From: Rozella allomycis CSF55
Taxonomy: Eukaryota; Rozellomycota
DNA: 64,000 bases
Reading direction: 5' to 3'
Assembly (NCBI GenBank): GCA_000442015.1
Contig: KE561047.1
Span: 203,341 to 267,340, forward strand
Shown: piece after piece, positions 1 to 9,548 of the stretch
Layout of the letters: each line of letters starts with the position of its first letter
Position numbering within the stretch: position 1 is the stretch's first letter
Made by a program: the position numbers and the translations under genes
Notes under the pieces: generated by a model
Told to the model about the DNA's origin: nothing
The model's input: the letters and a program-made list of their open reading frames with translations, nothing else
Databases searched by the model: none

Positions 1-437
1 CCTATGATAACAAAAGTACAAGTTGTTGATGTCCATCTGACTGTGTGTCCATACAGCATCCTTGTGACTAGTTTGATCCCGTTTTCCATTATATCACTAT
101 GGGTCGGTAGAACCTTTATCATATTAGAGCTAGGCTCATATTCAAAAAATGAAGTCATAACTGTTGATTTTTGATTAAATAGTGCATGAAAGGTCGGGGA
201 TTGACACAAGACAATCTTATGGAGTGCTATAGATCTCTGTTGTATATATAAAATGCAATCTGTAAAAGCACCTTTTATAAAGCCATTTGAATACAGTGAA
301 AATTTAGAGTCTGAAGAAAGAGGAGTCGAAAAATCTGTTTCGAAATGATTTTCAAGAAGTGAAACAAACGAAGCCGACGAATTTGTTTCCGTTTGTTCAG
401 AAATCGGCTCGAATGAATAAGAGGTAGATTTCTTCAT
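1..437 (-). CDS. BTB/POZ domain protein, 3' part beyond window
   Basis: The reverse strand is open from an ATG at 437 to the left edge, about 145 residues with no stop. After a Ser/Thr-rich leader of about 45 residues comes a BTB-like core: 'GAFTDCILYI', then 'ALHKIVLCQSPTFHALFN', the usual motif in which a buried Asp and the His-Lys of the second strand-helix hairpin are conserved. BTB domains dimerise and often act as adaptors for Cullin-3 ubiquitin ligases; which applies here cannot be told because the C-terminus is missing. It is transcribed away from the neighbouring SRPBCC gene's 3' end. Confidence 0.7.
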   Translation of the reverse strand, partial: MKKSTSYSFEPISEQTETNSSASFVSLLENHFETDFSTPLSSDSKFSLYSNGFIKGAFTDCILYIQQRSIALHKIVLCQSPTFHALFNQKSTVMTSFFEYEPSSNMIKVLPTHSDIMENGIKLVTRMLYGHTVRWTSTTCTFVII

Positions 438-606
438 TTGCTTTTTACTGCTATTAAATGTCATGAATCGCATTCAGCAGAACGTGTCGGACAATCGGAC
501 TTGGAATTTTCGGTCGAGACTTTAAATGATTTTGGCAGATCATATTGACTTAAAAATGGAGAGTAAAATATATAGTCCTTCAATCATCAAACTATAAGAA
601 TTTCAT

Positions 607-1137
607 TTATTCTTTAAGAAATTTGGACAAATCAGAAAAACCTTCCTTCTTCTTGAAAGTTGAATCCTGTAAAACAGATTGAGTAGCATCGTTTGAATAG
701 TCGGATACCCATTCTGCAAAAGTAGAATTATCCTAAATACAATATGTGCAAAAAACTTACATGAGTAACTCTCTTAAGACGAATTGTATGGATGGCACTC
801 ATGCAATGAGTTGGTGGATTGCTTTCAATGAGTTCATAAGTTATGAAATGTTGCAAATCTATTGGAATTGTTGGGTAAAATTTACCTGAAAGTTCAACAA
901 TTCTAATCTTTTGAATGGTACCATCTTTGTAAGTAACCTTTTTCAATGCTCCGACTATGTTAAACTATATTAAATATCATACCACCAGTTCCTTCGGAGT
1001 CCACGGTAGCGACGGTTGTAAGCCATTTAAAATCAAGGGGGCGAATAATATCCCAAATCTATGAAATGTAAAATCTGAATCTATACCTTGTTTTCAGGAG
1101 TTTTGAAAACTCTAGTTTCAGAAATATGTGTTGCCAT
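607..1137 (-). CDS. SRPBCC / Bet v1-like (polyketide cyclase family) protein
   Basis: Four short GT-AG introns (27-28 nt) must be removed to read a protein of about 140 residues, starting 'MATHISETRVFKTPENK' and ending 'GFSDLSKFLKE'. The N-terminal 'ETRVFKTPENKIWDIIRP' strand-helix, followed by alternating strands ('KKVTYKDGT', 'HFITYELIE') and a C-terminal helix, is the layout of the START/Bet v1-like SRPBCC superfamily, whose members bind hydrophobic ligands in a helix-grip cavity. The substrate is unknown. One of the introns is a multiple of three in length, so an unspliced form would also stay open. Confidence 0.65.
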
Positions 1138-1297
1138 TTTCTTCGGTTGTTATTGCAAGGGTAGTAGGCAAGCAATTGAGAACTTCTTGGAAACACGATC
1201 GATGAAACAAAATAGACGAATAAATTTAAACTATTTTTTTCCATTTATTAGAAAACCTAATATTTGAACCTAACATTTATGAAAATTCGCATTTCAA

Positions 1298-2743
1298 ATG
1301 CAGGTGCAAGACGAGGCCTATGCTGAACCAAATGTAGTTGATGCCATAATGTCATCCTGGAAAACCCGCCTTACAGAAGACGAAAGAGTGAAGCTTTCAT
1401 TGATGCTACTAGAAGGATTGCCGACTCAATATTTGTCATTTGTGATTTCAGATCTTACTTCGCATATTCATACAGATATTATTAGAAATCTGCCTTATGA
1501 GATTAGTTTGAAGGTACTTTCCTACTTGGAACCTAGATCAATTGTGAATTGTAGCTTAGTGAGCAAATATTGGTATAAAATATGCCACGACAATAATTTA
1601 TGGAAAAAAGTGTATTCAAGGAAAAGTAATTGTTATAATGTTGAAAGATTTAGACTTTAACAAAGAGATTCCATGTTGGAATAGCGCTAATTCCGAGAGA
1701 ATTCATGATAGCATTGTTCGTGGAAATAAATCAGAGTCAGAAAGTGAATGGCTTCAAATGTATATTAACCACACTAGAGTATCTAATAATTGGAAATCTT
1801 CAAAGTATCAGCCAAGTCGAGTAAAAACGTTTGCTGGGCATGATGATGCTGTTTATAGTTTACAATTTGATGATAAAAAGATGATTACAGGCTCACGAGA
1901 CCGAAGTATAAAAATCATAAATCTTGAAACTTTTGAGCAAACTAAACATTTGGAAGGACACGAAGGTTCTGTTCTTTGCCTTCACTTTATGGATGATATG
2001 TTGATTACTGGCAGCTCAGATCAAACTGTGAGACTTTGGAATATTAATGATGATACCAATAAAGTAATCGGAATGCACCAGGAAAGCATTTTGAATTTGA
2101 AGTTTGATGATAAATACTTAATCACGTCTTCGAAAGATAGAACCATCAAAGTTTGGGACATGCAGGATATAAAGAATAGTCTAGGTGAGGTTTCAGCAGT
2201 GAAAACATTAACAGGCCATTTTGCAGCTGTAAATGCAATTTCGTATATTGGATCTAAATTGGTGATTTCAGGCTCAGGGGATCGACTGGTCAAAATTTGG
2301 AACGTTGAAAGTGGTGAATGCTTGAGAACCCTTGAAGGTAATTTCTTTTTCAAGTCTTAAAGAGGCCACTCAAGGGGAATAGCATGTCTTCATTCGGACG
2401 GTAGACAAATTTTAACAGGCTCATCTGATACTACTGCCAAATTATGGGATTTAGAAACGGGCGCGTGCATTAATACTTATAGAGGCCATAGCGAACTAGT
2501 TAGAACGGTGCAAGTAGACCAGGCAGCATTTGTCACCGGCTCCTACGATAGAAGTATACTCGTCTGGGATCCAAGGAGTAACCATTATGTCCATGAACTT
2601 TCTGGACATTCTTCTAGAGTCTTCAAATTACAGTTCGATCATAGGCGTTTAATTTCAGGATCTCAAGATAATACTATAATGGAGTGGTCCTTTTCAGGTG
2701 GAATTTCAAACTTGTTTCTTTAGGTTATGAAAGAATATTCTAA
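1298..2743 (+). CDS. F-box and WD40 repeat protein (SCF substrate receptor, Cdc4/Met30/FBXW type)
   Basis: The N-terminal part holds an F-box ('IIRNLPYEISLKVLSYL', Trp-Lys near its end) preceded by a short dimerisation-like helix. Behind it are about seven WD40 blades with clear GH...WD spacing ('GSRDRSIKII', 'GSSDQTVRLWN', 'SSKDRTIKVWD', 'GSGDRLVKIWN', 'GSSDTTAKLWD', 'GSYDRSILVWD'). Such proteins recruit phosphorylated substrates to the SCF ubiquitin ligase. Introns are at 1626-1653 and 2338-2364. A last small intron near 2698 would extend the stop from 2723 to 2743; either end is possible. The ortholog within the Cdc4/Met30/beta-TrCP group cannot be fixed by eye. Confidence 0.85.
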
Positions 2744-2911
2744 ATGTGTAGATTGATAATAAATTACATTGTTTGATGTCACATTCAGGATTGTTCACAA
2801 TTTTCAACATAAAAAAACATAAACCAAAATTTTATGAGGAAGAAAATCATTTTATTGATTACATGATAATCTCTAAAATCCGGCTGCCCGCTATTGTAAA
2901 CGAAATAACAA

Positions 2912-3616
2912 CTAAGTTACTTCAATTGATTGTTGAGCATGTTCATTAAATCGTTTAACCTCTTCTGAACAATTTAAAGTTTTTCCAGGATTCTTTCTGT
3001 AACAAAAATAATTTAATATGAGTACCTATAACACTCCAACACGGCATGCTGCAAGTTGATTACAACTCCATCTTTGGGGAGTCTTTGATGCCTTACAAAA
3101 TATATTTGAATTAACATTACGAAGGTATTTTGCTTTCAAGTTCATGTATGATATTTAATAGTTTGCCGGTATCGCCTTTGGCATTTTCAATTTGATTACG
3201 CAAGGCATTCACAGAGTCTGCACTTGCAGGGTTATTTGTATGTTCTTTAATTTTTTTCTTTTTCTGAAGCTCTGCATCCTCTTTTATTTTTTTACTCATT
3301 TCATGCTTCCATAGTTCTTGCACCCTTTCCTGAACGCGCTTCTCAATCAATTCTTCGATTTCCTTTTCATCTAAAAAATTCTTCTTGGAATAAGTTTCCT
3401 TTTCATTTTTTAAACTTTCTTTTTCGCTTTCCTGTGTTTTATCGATCCCATGAACATTCTTAAAAATGCGATTACAATATGGTTACTTTGCTTTGGAAGA
3501 CGCGATTCAATATATCTCCACTTATCTGTTTTTTGAAACTTTAATAGTTACTGATATATGCGCCTCGGGGTTATCAATGATTAGATCCGGTTTCGCTAGA
3601 GATTGCGATTGACCCA
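2912..3616 (-). CDS. MIC19: MICOS subunit Mic19-like (CHCHD3/CHCHD6)
   Basis: Reading across four introns of 26-29 nt gives a protein of about 195 residues. It begins MGQSQS, an N-myristoylation type start as in CHCHD3/Mic19. A long charged coiled coil follows ('EELIEKRVQERVQELWKHEM' region), then a C-terminal helix pair with 'CYRKNPGKTLNC' and 'SEEVKRF'. That ending matches fungal Mic19, which carries the LNC-xx-EVxxF motif rather than a full twin CX9C. Mic19 sits at mitochondrial crista junctions, linking Mic60 to the rest of the MICOS complex. The small exons make it hard to find with ORF-based tools. Confidence 0.75.
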
Positions 3617-3882
3617 TCGTAACTATGAAAATTCGTAAACTACAATTAGGTGGTAGCGCTGAAATAGTACTTTAAAATGATTCTTAACACTAAACTCAAA
3701 TGAGTTAAGTAGTATTCAAAGTGTATTCGGGCGTCAAAACTTTGAATGGTAATTTAATTGGCAAATGATAAATACATGAATATTTCTGGACGAACAATAA
3801 ATCATAATTAACTATATGTTATATCCTTCTGTAATATAGTGACTTATCTATCCTCCAATTTGAAGTATAAACCCTTGCTTGA

Positions 3883-5789
3883 ATGAGTGTCCACCAAGAC
3901 ATTTTTAAACAACTAAATAATTCAACAGCAACAGTCAAACAATATTTAAAAAAACTAGAAGCTAAATTTGCCAATGATATAGATATTTTCAAGAGCTCTT
4001 TGGAGTTTGGATTTAGAAAGTATTTGATTGAGAATTCTGTAAGGAGTGTTTATTATCAAGATTAATAGAATGATTCTAAAAAGAAAAAGAGTCTCATAAA
4101 AACGGCTATTTCTCTGGCGGAAGATGGTAAATGTGCGTGATTCTTAAAATGAGGGGTTATAGAATCGACGCTACTTGTTACTTTAATAGAGGATCTTGTT
4201 GACTTGTCTCCTGTTAAAGAGCTTGATAGCGTTATTTCTCTTTTGGAATCTCTACAAGACTTTTTTGACAGAGTAAAATACTACGCGTTAGGAGAAAGGA
4301 CCAATTTTTAACCAAGACTAAAGGTTTGGTGATGTTGAGACTTTGTAATGAACTTCAAAGAAGGCTACCTAAACATACTCATGCACGTGAATGTGGTAGA
4401 ATTTCATTGTTTCTTTCTAAAAACTTGACACTCTGCGATCGTTCTGGTACAAATCTTTCAATGATTATATTAGGTGTCAATATGACTGGAAATTTTAACA
4501 TTTCAAATATTACAAAATACGATGAAGAAAGTGATGACTTGGCGTATAAAACATTTTGGCACATGCAGTTTCTTTACAGCAATCCAACTCTCTGCTTCCA
4601 AGCACTTAACTTGCAATTGCTGAAAAAGGGCTTAGAGGAAACATTTAAATTATTTGAACAAAATCCCATCGATAATAATTTAACTGACGAGCAATTTGTT
4701 TTTCAAACCAAACACATAACTTCAAAAAAGACATTTGATCGACTATTAAGATACCAGAAATTTAGAAGAGAAATTTTAATTCAAATTATAATCGTTTTAA
4801 ATTATTTACTTTCAAAGCCCAGAGATGTGAATTCTAAAGGCTCCACTGTATCTACCCCTGTCGTTGCTTCAAAGCAGCCACTTAAAGTATTGAATGAATC
4901 TCAAGAAGCTCTTTTAAATGATTTTCGAAAGCAAGCATTAAGAGCTTTGGAAAAAACAACTCCAAATGGACGAGCACTCTATGTAACAGCGAGAAGAATG
5001 ATAAAATCTGAACAGCATTGGGCAGATTGGAAAGCAGAAGGATGTCAAAGCTTTGAAAAACCTAAAGCCAGTTTAAACTTTGTAGACAAGAGGAAAATAA
5101 AATCTTATGTAAGTCATTTTCATCCTTTTTAAAAGAATATTGACGATATTTACAACGAACAAAATTTCGGCACTGAAGAGCTTTCAAGGCTGTGGAAAAA
5201 TGAATCTAATTTCAATAATTATGAATATCTAAAAAACAAGTAAATGAATGTTTTCGTTAATTTATAGCACTAAATTACCAAGGTTTGAAGATTATCTAGA
5301 GGATTTGAAAGAGCAAATGAACCCTGAAGATGATATTGAAAAAGAATACCGCCTGTCCAACAATACAGTAACGGCTCTATGTCAGCTAAATAGACTTACG
5401 TTTGGAAATGTTTTAGATTAGCAGGAAAGAAGGACGTTTCAATGTTACAGAAAATAGAACACATGAATATCGAAAAACTTGTATTGCTTTTGAATCCCGA
5501 TTTGAAAGAACAATTAGACAATGTTGGAATGGATATATCTAATGATAATCATAACATTAATTCCGATCTCGACGAACACGCTAGCATTACTATGCCACCA
5601 GATCTTCATGAATCTGAAGAAAATTTTGAAAATGAATATCTCGTCGATGAATCGGCAGACCAAACATCAGATAAGCAAAATGAAGTCATTCTATCCAATG
5701 GATCTCAAAGTGCTACACTGGCAACTCCTATGGATGTTTCCATGTCTGAAAAGCCATCTGTTGAAGACGGAGAACTATCAGATCAATAA
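3883..5789 (+). CDS. THOC1: THO complex subunit 1 (THOC1/Hpr1)
   Basis: The diagnostic blocks are 'LCNELQRRLPKHTHARECGR' followed by 'ISLFLSKNLTLCDRSGTNLS', the Trp-rich stretch 'FWHMQFLYSNPTLCFQ', and 'KKTFDRLLRYQKFRREILIQ', all typical of THOC1/Hpr1. THO couples transcription elongation to mRNA export in the nucleus. At least six introns of 26-30 nt interrupt it. A 26-nt one beginning near 5370 is needed to read 'YVWKCFRLAGKKD', which corresponds to the KVAWRALRL block of animal THOC1. The C-terminus after about 5520 is an acidic low-complexity tail and lacks the death domain found in animal THOC1. Confidence 0.85.
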
Positions 5790-5903
5790 ATTTTCTTTCC
5801 CAATTTAAAATACAAAGCCTTATTGAATATGAAGATCTCTTAGAATCTTTTTAAATCTCTTTGTGACCCCTGCAACCATTGTCCTCTGAACTTTTCTGTT
5901 GGG

Positions 5904-7139
5904 ATGATCGAAGAGCTGTTACGAGAAACATCTAAAGAAATTCCATATACTTGTATCACCAAATTTTTGCATAATACGCAATCTCTTGGAAACTTGCTGG
6001 CAAAGTTAACTTCTGAAAAGTTGCTTATTGAAGATTACTATCCACACAAAAGAGATTTTGTTTACGATGCTCTCTCCCGCCAATACATTGAAGGATATTA
6101 TAGTTCTGTGCACAAATGTTGGTGTTTTCAGTCGGAACCCGTCGTACTTTCAGTTGAAGACGTGGAAAAGTCAAAAGAAATCTGTGAACTAATTAACAAA
6201 GAATTTCATGGATTTATTTGGTTTTCTTTATTTTTGAAGCGATATCCTATCTTATTTAAAACTACGAAATACCCAAGCTTGAAAGATTTGTTATTTATGG
6301 CCTGCACTAGCGGCATAATATTTGGAGGTTATCTAAAATCCAAAAATGATTGGTTCTTTTGTACAGGAACTGTCTCACCTGATTACTTGAAAGATCAATT
6401 GCTCAATGAAAGCACTATTTCAACTTCTGCTACATCCTCTTTACTCGAGGCAGTTATTGAAGAATGCATGACGGAATTAAATAACATGTGCCGAAAGCAG
6501 CGCTTTGTATCATTTATTGATTTGTCCAATCGTTTCGCATCAAATAAGCTAAACGAGAAAATTAAAGGATGCAATTTCAAATTTAAGAAGTTTTTTTATT
6601 ATCTTGTTTCAATCAACAAGATAAAAATGGTTTTCGATGTTGAGTGGATTGTTTATGTTCCACCATGTGATTTTGAAGCACCAAAAGAAAAGCATTTCAA
6701 ACTATTAGAAACCATTGAAAAATCGCTTCCTTGTACTTATGGTACATTGTCCCAGTCAAAAGATCTTAAAGTTTTTTGTGAAGATTCTGGGTTTCTGGAT
6801 TTATGGCACGGTATCATTGAATTAGCTTCTCATGATCTCTTAAACTTAGAGTTTAGCGCCAATGATTATAAAATATTTCCATATTCTTCAAAATCTAAGG
6901 AGACCGATGCCAAACCCCAACTTGGCACCAAATCGACCACAGATAATGAATTGAAGGATACTTTGAATCAAAACAATCAAAAAAAGGAAAGCGTTAAGGA
7001 TCCAATTGAAATAGAACAAGATGATAAAGAAGCAGAGATTGATACAAACTCAGCCGGTCAAAAAGAACGCTCACAATTGGACTATTTCAGCGATCTATTT
7101 TTTAGTATGAAAGTGCCAAGTATCTTTGGATCAAAATAA
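5904..7139 (+). CDS. Uncharacterised 411-aa protein
   Basis: A single open exon of 411 codons, starting at the first ATG. I do not recognise the family. The first 330 residues are globular, rich in aromatic residues and alternating helices ('LLFMACTSGIIFGGYL', 'KKFFYYLVSINKIKMVF'), and could be tandem winged-helix-like units, but that is a guess. The last 80 residues are charged, Lys/Asp/Glu/Gln-rich and probably disordered. The gene lies 114 bp downstream of THOC1 on the same strand and is convergent with the S1/P1 nuclease. An upstream small exon cannot be excluded. It is one of the few intronless genes here. Confidence 0.55.
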   Translation: MIEELLRETSKEIPYTCITKFLHNTQSLGNLLAKLTSEKLLIEDYYPHKRDFVYDALSRQYIEGYYSSVHKCWCFQSEPVVLSVEDVEKSKEICELINKEFHGFIWFSLFLKRYPILFKTTKYPSLKDLLFMACTSGIIFGGYLKSKNDWFFCTGTVSPDYLKDQLLNESTISTSATSSLLEAVIEECMTELNNMCRKQRFVSFIDLSNRFASNKLNEKIKGCNFKFKKFFYYLVSINKIKMVFDVEWIVYVPPCDFEAPKEKHFKLLETIEKSLPCTYGTLSQSKDLKVFCEDSGFLDLWHGIIELASHDLLNLEFSANDYKIFPYSSKSKETDAKPQLGTKSTTDNELKDTLNQNNQKKESVKDPIEIEQDDKEAEIDTNSAGQKERSQLDYFSDLFFSMKVPSIFGSK

Positions 7140-7208
7140 AAACTGAAGTTCTTTTTTATATTGGATTCAATTTTAATTAGAACTTAATTTGCCCCTTAGA
7201 AATAGTCT

Positions 7209-8124
7209 TTATTTAAGGATTGTATTGAAAATTAAAGCCAGGCGCAATGCAGCCTTTTGAATCAAGGATTCGACCAGAATAATCATTTGTTCATAATATT
7301 TTGTCGATATTTCCTCACCTTTAAAGTATTTTAACACGCCTCGGCAATTGTACCGTACCACTTCTGCAGCCCATGCATCAATCATACCCACATGAAAAGC
7401 TTCATTTGATGCCTTTAATGTCTCAGTGCTAAAAATTGAAGTAAGCGCTACAGAGGAGGCTCGAAAATACTTTTCTTTGAAACCTCCAAAATCGTCTTTT
7501 ATACGTTTCTATTATAATATACTCACTTTCCTACCCTTAACATCTTTGAATCCCATACAAAATGTAAATTAGAATGTTGACCTTCAAACAGAACTTTCAT
7601 TTTCATACCGCCTCTCTCATTTGTAAGCACTATTGATAACAATATAGTCTATTTACTATGCATGGGATTGTGGAGATCTCCAATTAAATGAATCATAAAC
7701 AACGCGGCCTCTTGTCTTTCCTTGGGAGAAACACCTTTTTTGGTCAATATAGCCGTGAAATTTTTTAAACTGGTAATTAAACAGCCATTTCCTTTGCATG
7801 TATCATAATTTAATAAACAACGGGAGGGCAGCTCAACATTGTTGTTCATGAAGTGATAGTGTTGAGTATGTATGTATTCTCTCTTCTTTTTGATTTTATC
7901 AGCCCATCTAGCTGCTTTTGTGAAAGGTAATTGATTTTCGGGCATCTTCATAATACTTTCCAACTTTTCCAGAGTTGCATTGTTAAGCATTCGAACAAAT
8001 AGATAACCAATCATTTCATGGCCTTCAAGAATATTGGCAAATATGATTTACCAATATCTCCGTAGCAAGAAATACGACAAACAAGGGCTAAAATTACGTA
8101 ATTAAGGCAATTCGATGGATTCAT
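7209..8124 (-). CDS. Secreted S1/P1-type zinc nuclease
   Basis: Spliced across three introns (26-29 nt), the protein starts with a hydrophobic signal peptide ('CLNYVILALVCRISC') and continues YGDIGHEMIG, the mature N-terminus of S1/P1 nucleases. Other zinc-ligand blocks are 'AARWADKIK', 'HYHFMNNN', 'HLIGDLHNPMH' and 'SNLHFVWDSKM'. These enzymes cut single-stranded DNA and RNA and remove 3' phosphate from nucleotides. In fungal P1 the mature chain begins with Trp, whose backbone binds zinc; here Tyr stands in that place while the following His is kept. An intron at 26 nt before 'KRIKDDFGGFKEKYF' restores the frame. Likely exported to degrade environmental or host nucleic acid. Confidence 0.88.
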
Positions 8125-8635
8125 TGGTTAAAATTTGTCAAGTGAATAAAAATGGCTTGGAGTTTTCCAGAAAATTATGCTTTTAAACTAGCTGAAAGTC
8201 CGAAGAAAGAAGTTTAAACAATTTATTAAATGTTCGGGTGATCATGAAATCGGCCATTGTCTTTCAAAGGGTTGGCGTGTAACCTTGATCAACAATTCAT
8301 TATTCGATGACAAAAAATGATTTTATGCAAAGCAACGAAGGATCATAGCCGTTGTAATTGTAAATGTTTATATCACACCATTATTAAACAATTTTATGGT
8401 TGGACTAAGATGCCATTGGATGTGAAAAATACAAAGATAAGAACCGATATTGTCAACATTAATTATGAAAAGATGCTCATCAATCTAACTCTTTATATAC
8501 GCCGCCTTAAATCGCCGAATCATTTACGTTGAATCCAACTTTATATGCGATGTTTGGTTTTAGATTATATTGGTGGCTCAGCAGGCAATTTCCTTTTGGA
8601 GTACAATTTTGAAAATATGTAAAAAAAACATTCAG
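8125..8635. other. Gene-poor stretch between nuclease and gluconokinase
   Basis: About 510 bp without a supported gene. It must contain the promoter of the minus-strand nuclease and probably that of gluconokinase. A 71-codon plus-strand ORF (8317-8532) and a shorter Cys/His-bearing frame before it ('KCSGDHEIGHCLSKGW') are present. They do not join through introns of the size used elsewhere and match no family I recognise. They might be a decayed zinc-binding gene. Confidence 0.35.
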
Positions 8636-9130
8636 ATGAAAATACTCATCATGGGTGTTGCGGGTTGCGGGAAAACAACATTCTCACGAGCATTAGGTGA
8701 GAGACTAGCCCATTTTATTGTTGTTGAGGCAGATGACTTCCATTCATTGGGATCGAAAGAGAAAATGGAAAAAGGGATACCATTGAACGATAATGATAGA
8801 TATCCTTGGCTTTTAAGCATTAGCAGTGAATTAAGAAGCAATGAGAATGTCATATTAGCATGCTCTGCTTTAAAAAAGGCATATAGGGATATCATTTTTG
8901 ACGGAATCCCCAGGCATAATATATTGGTCTTATTTTTGGATATTTATCCGGAAGATTCATATTCACGATTAAAGAAGAGAAACGTGGGGTTTTTTAATCC
9001 ACAACTTTGTGTATCTCAATTTCAAGCTCTTGAAATACCCGAAGAGTCTGAAAACTACAAGCATCTTCTCTTTTCTCGGGATTTCACATCAATGGATAAG
9101 TTACTGGAGAAAGTAGTTTCGCTAATTTAG
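8636..9130 (+). CDS. IDNK: Gluconokinase (carbohydrate kinase, GntK/IDNK family)
   Basis: P-loop 'GVAGCGKTTFSRALG' close to the N-terminus, 'EADDFHSLGSKEKMEKGIPL', 'NDNDRYPWL' and 'ILACSALKKAYRDI' follow the gluconokinase order exactly. The enzyme phosphorylates D-gluconate to 6-phosphogluconate, feeding the pentose phosphate pathway. The length of 164 residues from this Met is normal for the family. The frame is open upstream to an earlier ATG at 8570, but the start at 8636 puts the P-loop at the usual distance. No intron is needed. The expected substrate-binding Asp-Asp-x-His and the Arg in DRYPW are present. Confidence 0.9.
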   Translation: MKILIMGVAGCGKTTFSRALGERLAHFIVVEADDFHSLGSKEKMEKGIPLNDNDRYPWLLSISSELRSNENVILACSALKKAYRDIIFDGIPRHNILVLFLDIYPEDSYSRLKKRNVGFFNPQLCVSQFQALEIPEESENYKHLLFSRDFTSMDKLLEKVVSLI

Positions 9131-9548
9131 ATGAAAACATCGACTTAGTAGAACAGGTTTCGTCGGTAAGCATTGTTTTTAACTAATAAATACATCACTA
9201 TTAAAAAATGACTTTCTTTTTGACAAGGCTACTATTAGTATGCTGTATGTGCCACACACAATCTTGACTGTTCAGGGTAACCCAAGCATGCCGTATTTGA
9301 ACTGACATAACAAAATTGCAATTTTAATTTTTAATATACCCTGTAGATATAATGGCTGCCGCTGTTTACAGCAAAATTATGCATCAGAATTCACATGATT
9401 GTTTGCCCATGTATTTCTATTTCTACCTGAAAAGAATGCATACAAACAATTCATTTAAAATTTTTAAGCATACGTCTTTTGATATTTGTTTACACTTTTT
9501 TCTAGCCTATAAATAGAGGCAATTACACACCCTGGTTCAATTTCGCAC
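9131..9548. other. Intergenic region upstream of dynein heavy chain
   Basis: About 418 bp with no coding signal on either strand; stops are frequent. It is long for this window, where most gaps are below 120 bp. It carries the TATA-like element listed separately and otherwise shows no repeat or palindrome I could support. Confidence 0.5.
9508..9515 (+). promoter_or_regulatory. Candidate TATA box of dynein heavy chain gene
   Basis: TATAAATA lies about 33 bp before the dynein ATG at 9549 in an otherwise non-coding stretch. If used, the 5' leader would be only a few bases long. In an AT-rich genome such octamers occur by chance, so this is tentative. Confidence 0.3.

Noticed and set aside
8317-8532. 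71-codon plus-strand ORF before gluconokinase
   Set aside because: Composition is ordinary for random AT-rich sequence, no family match, and it does not splice in frame to its neighbours. It is mentioned only as part of the gene-poor stretch.
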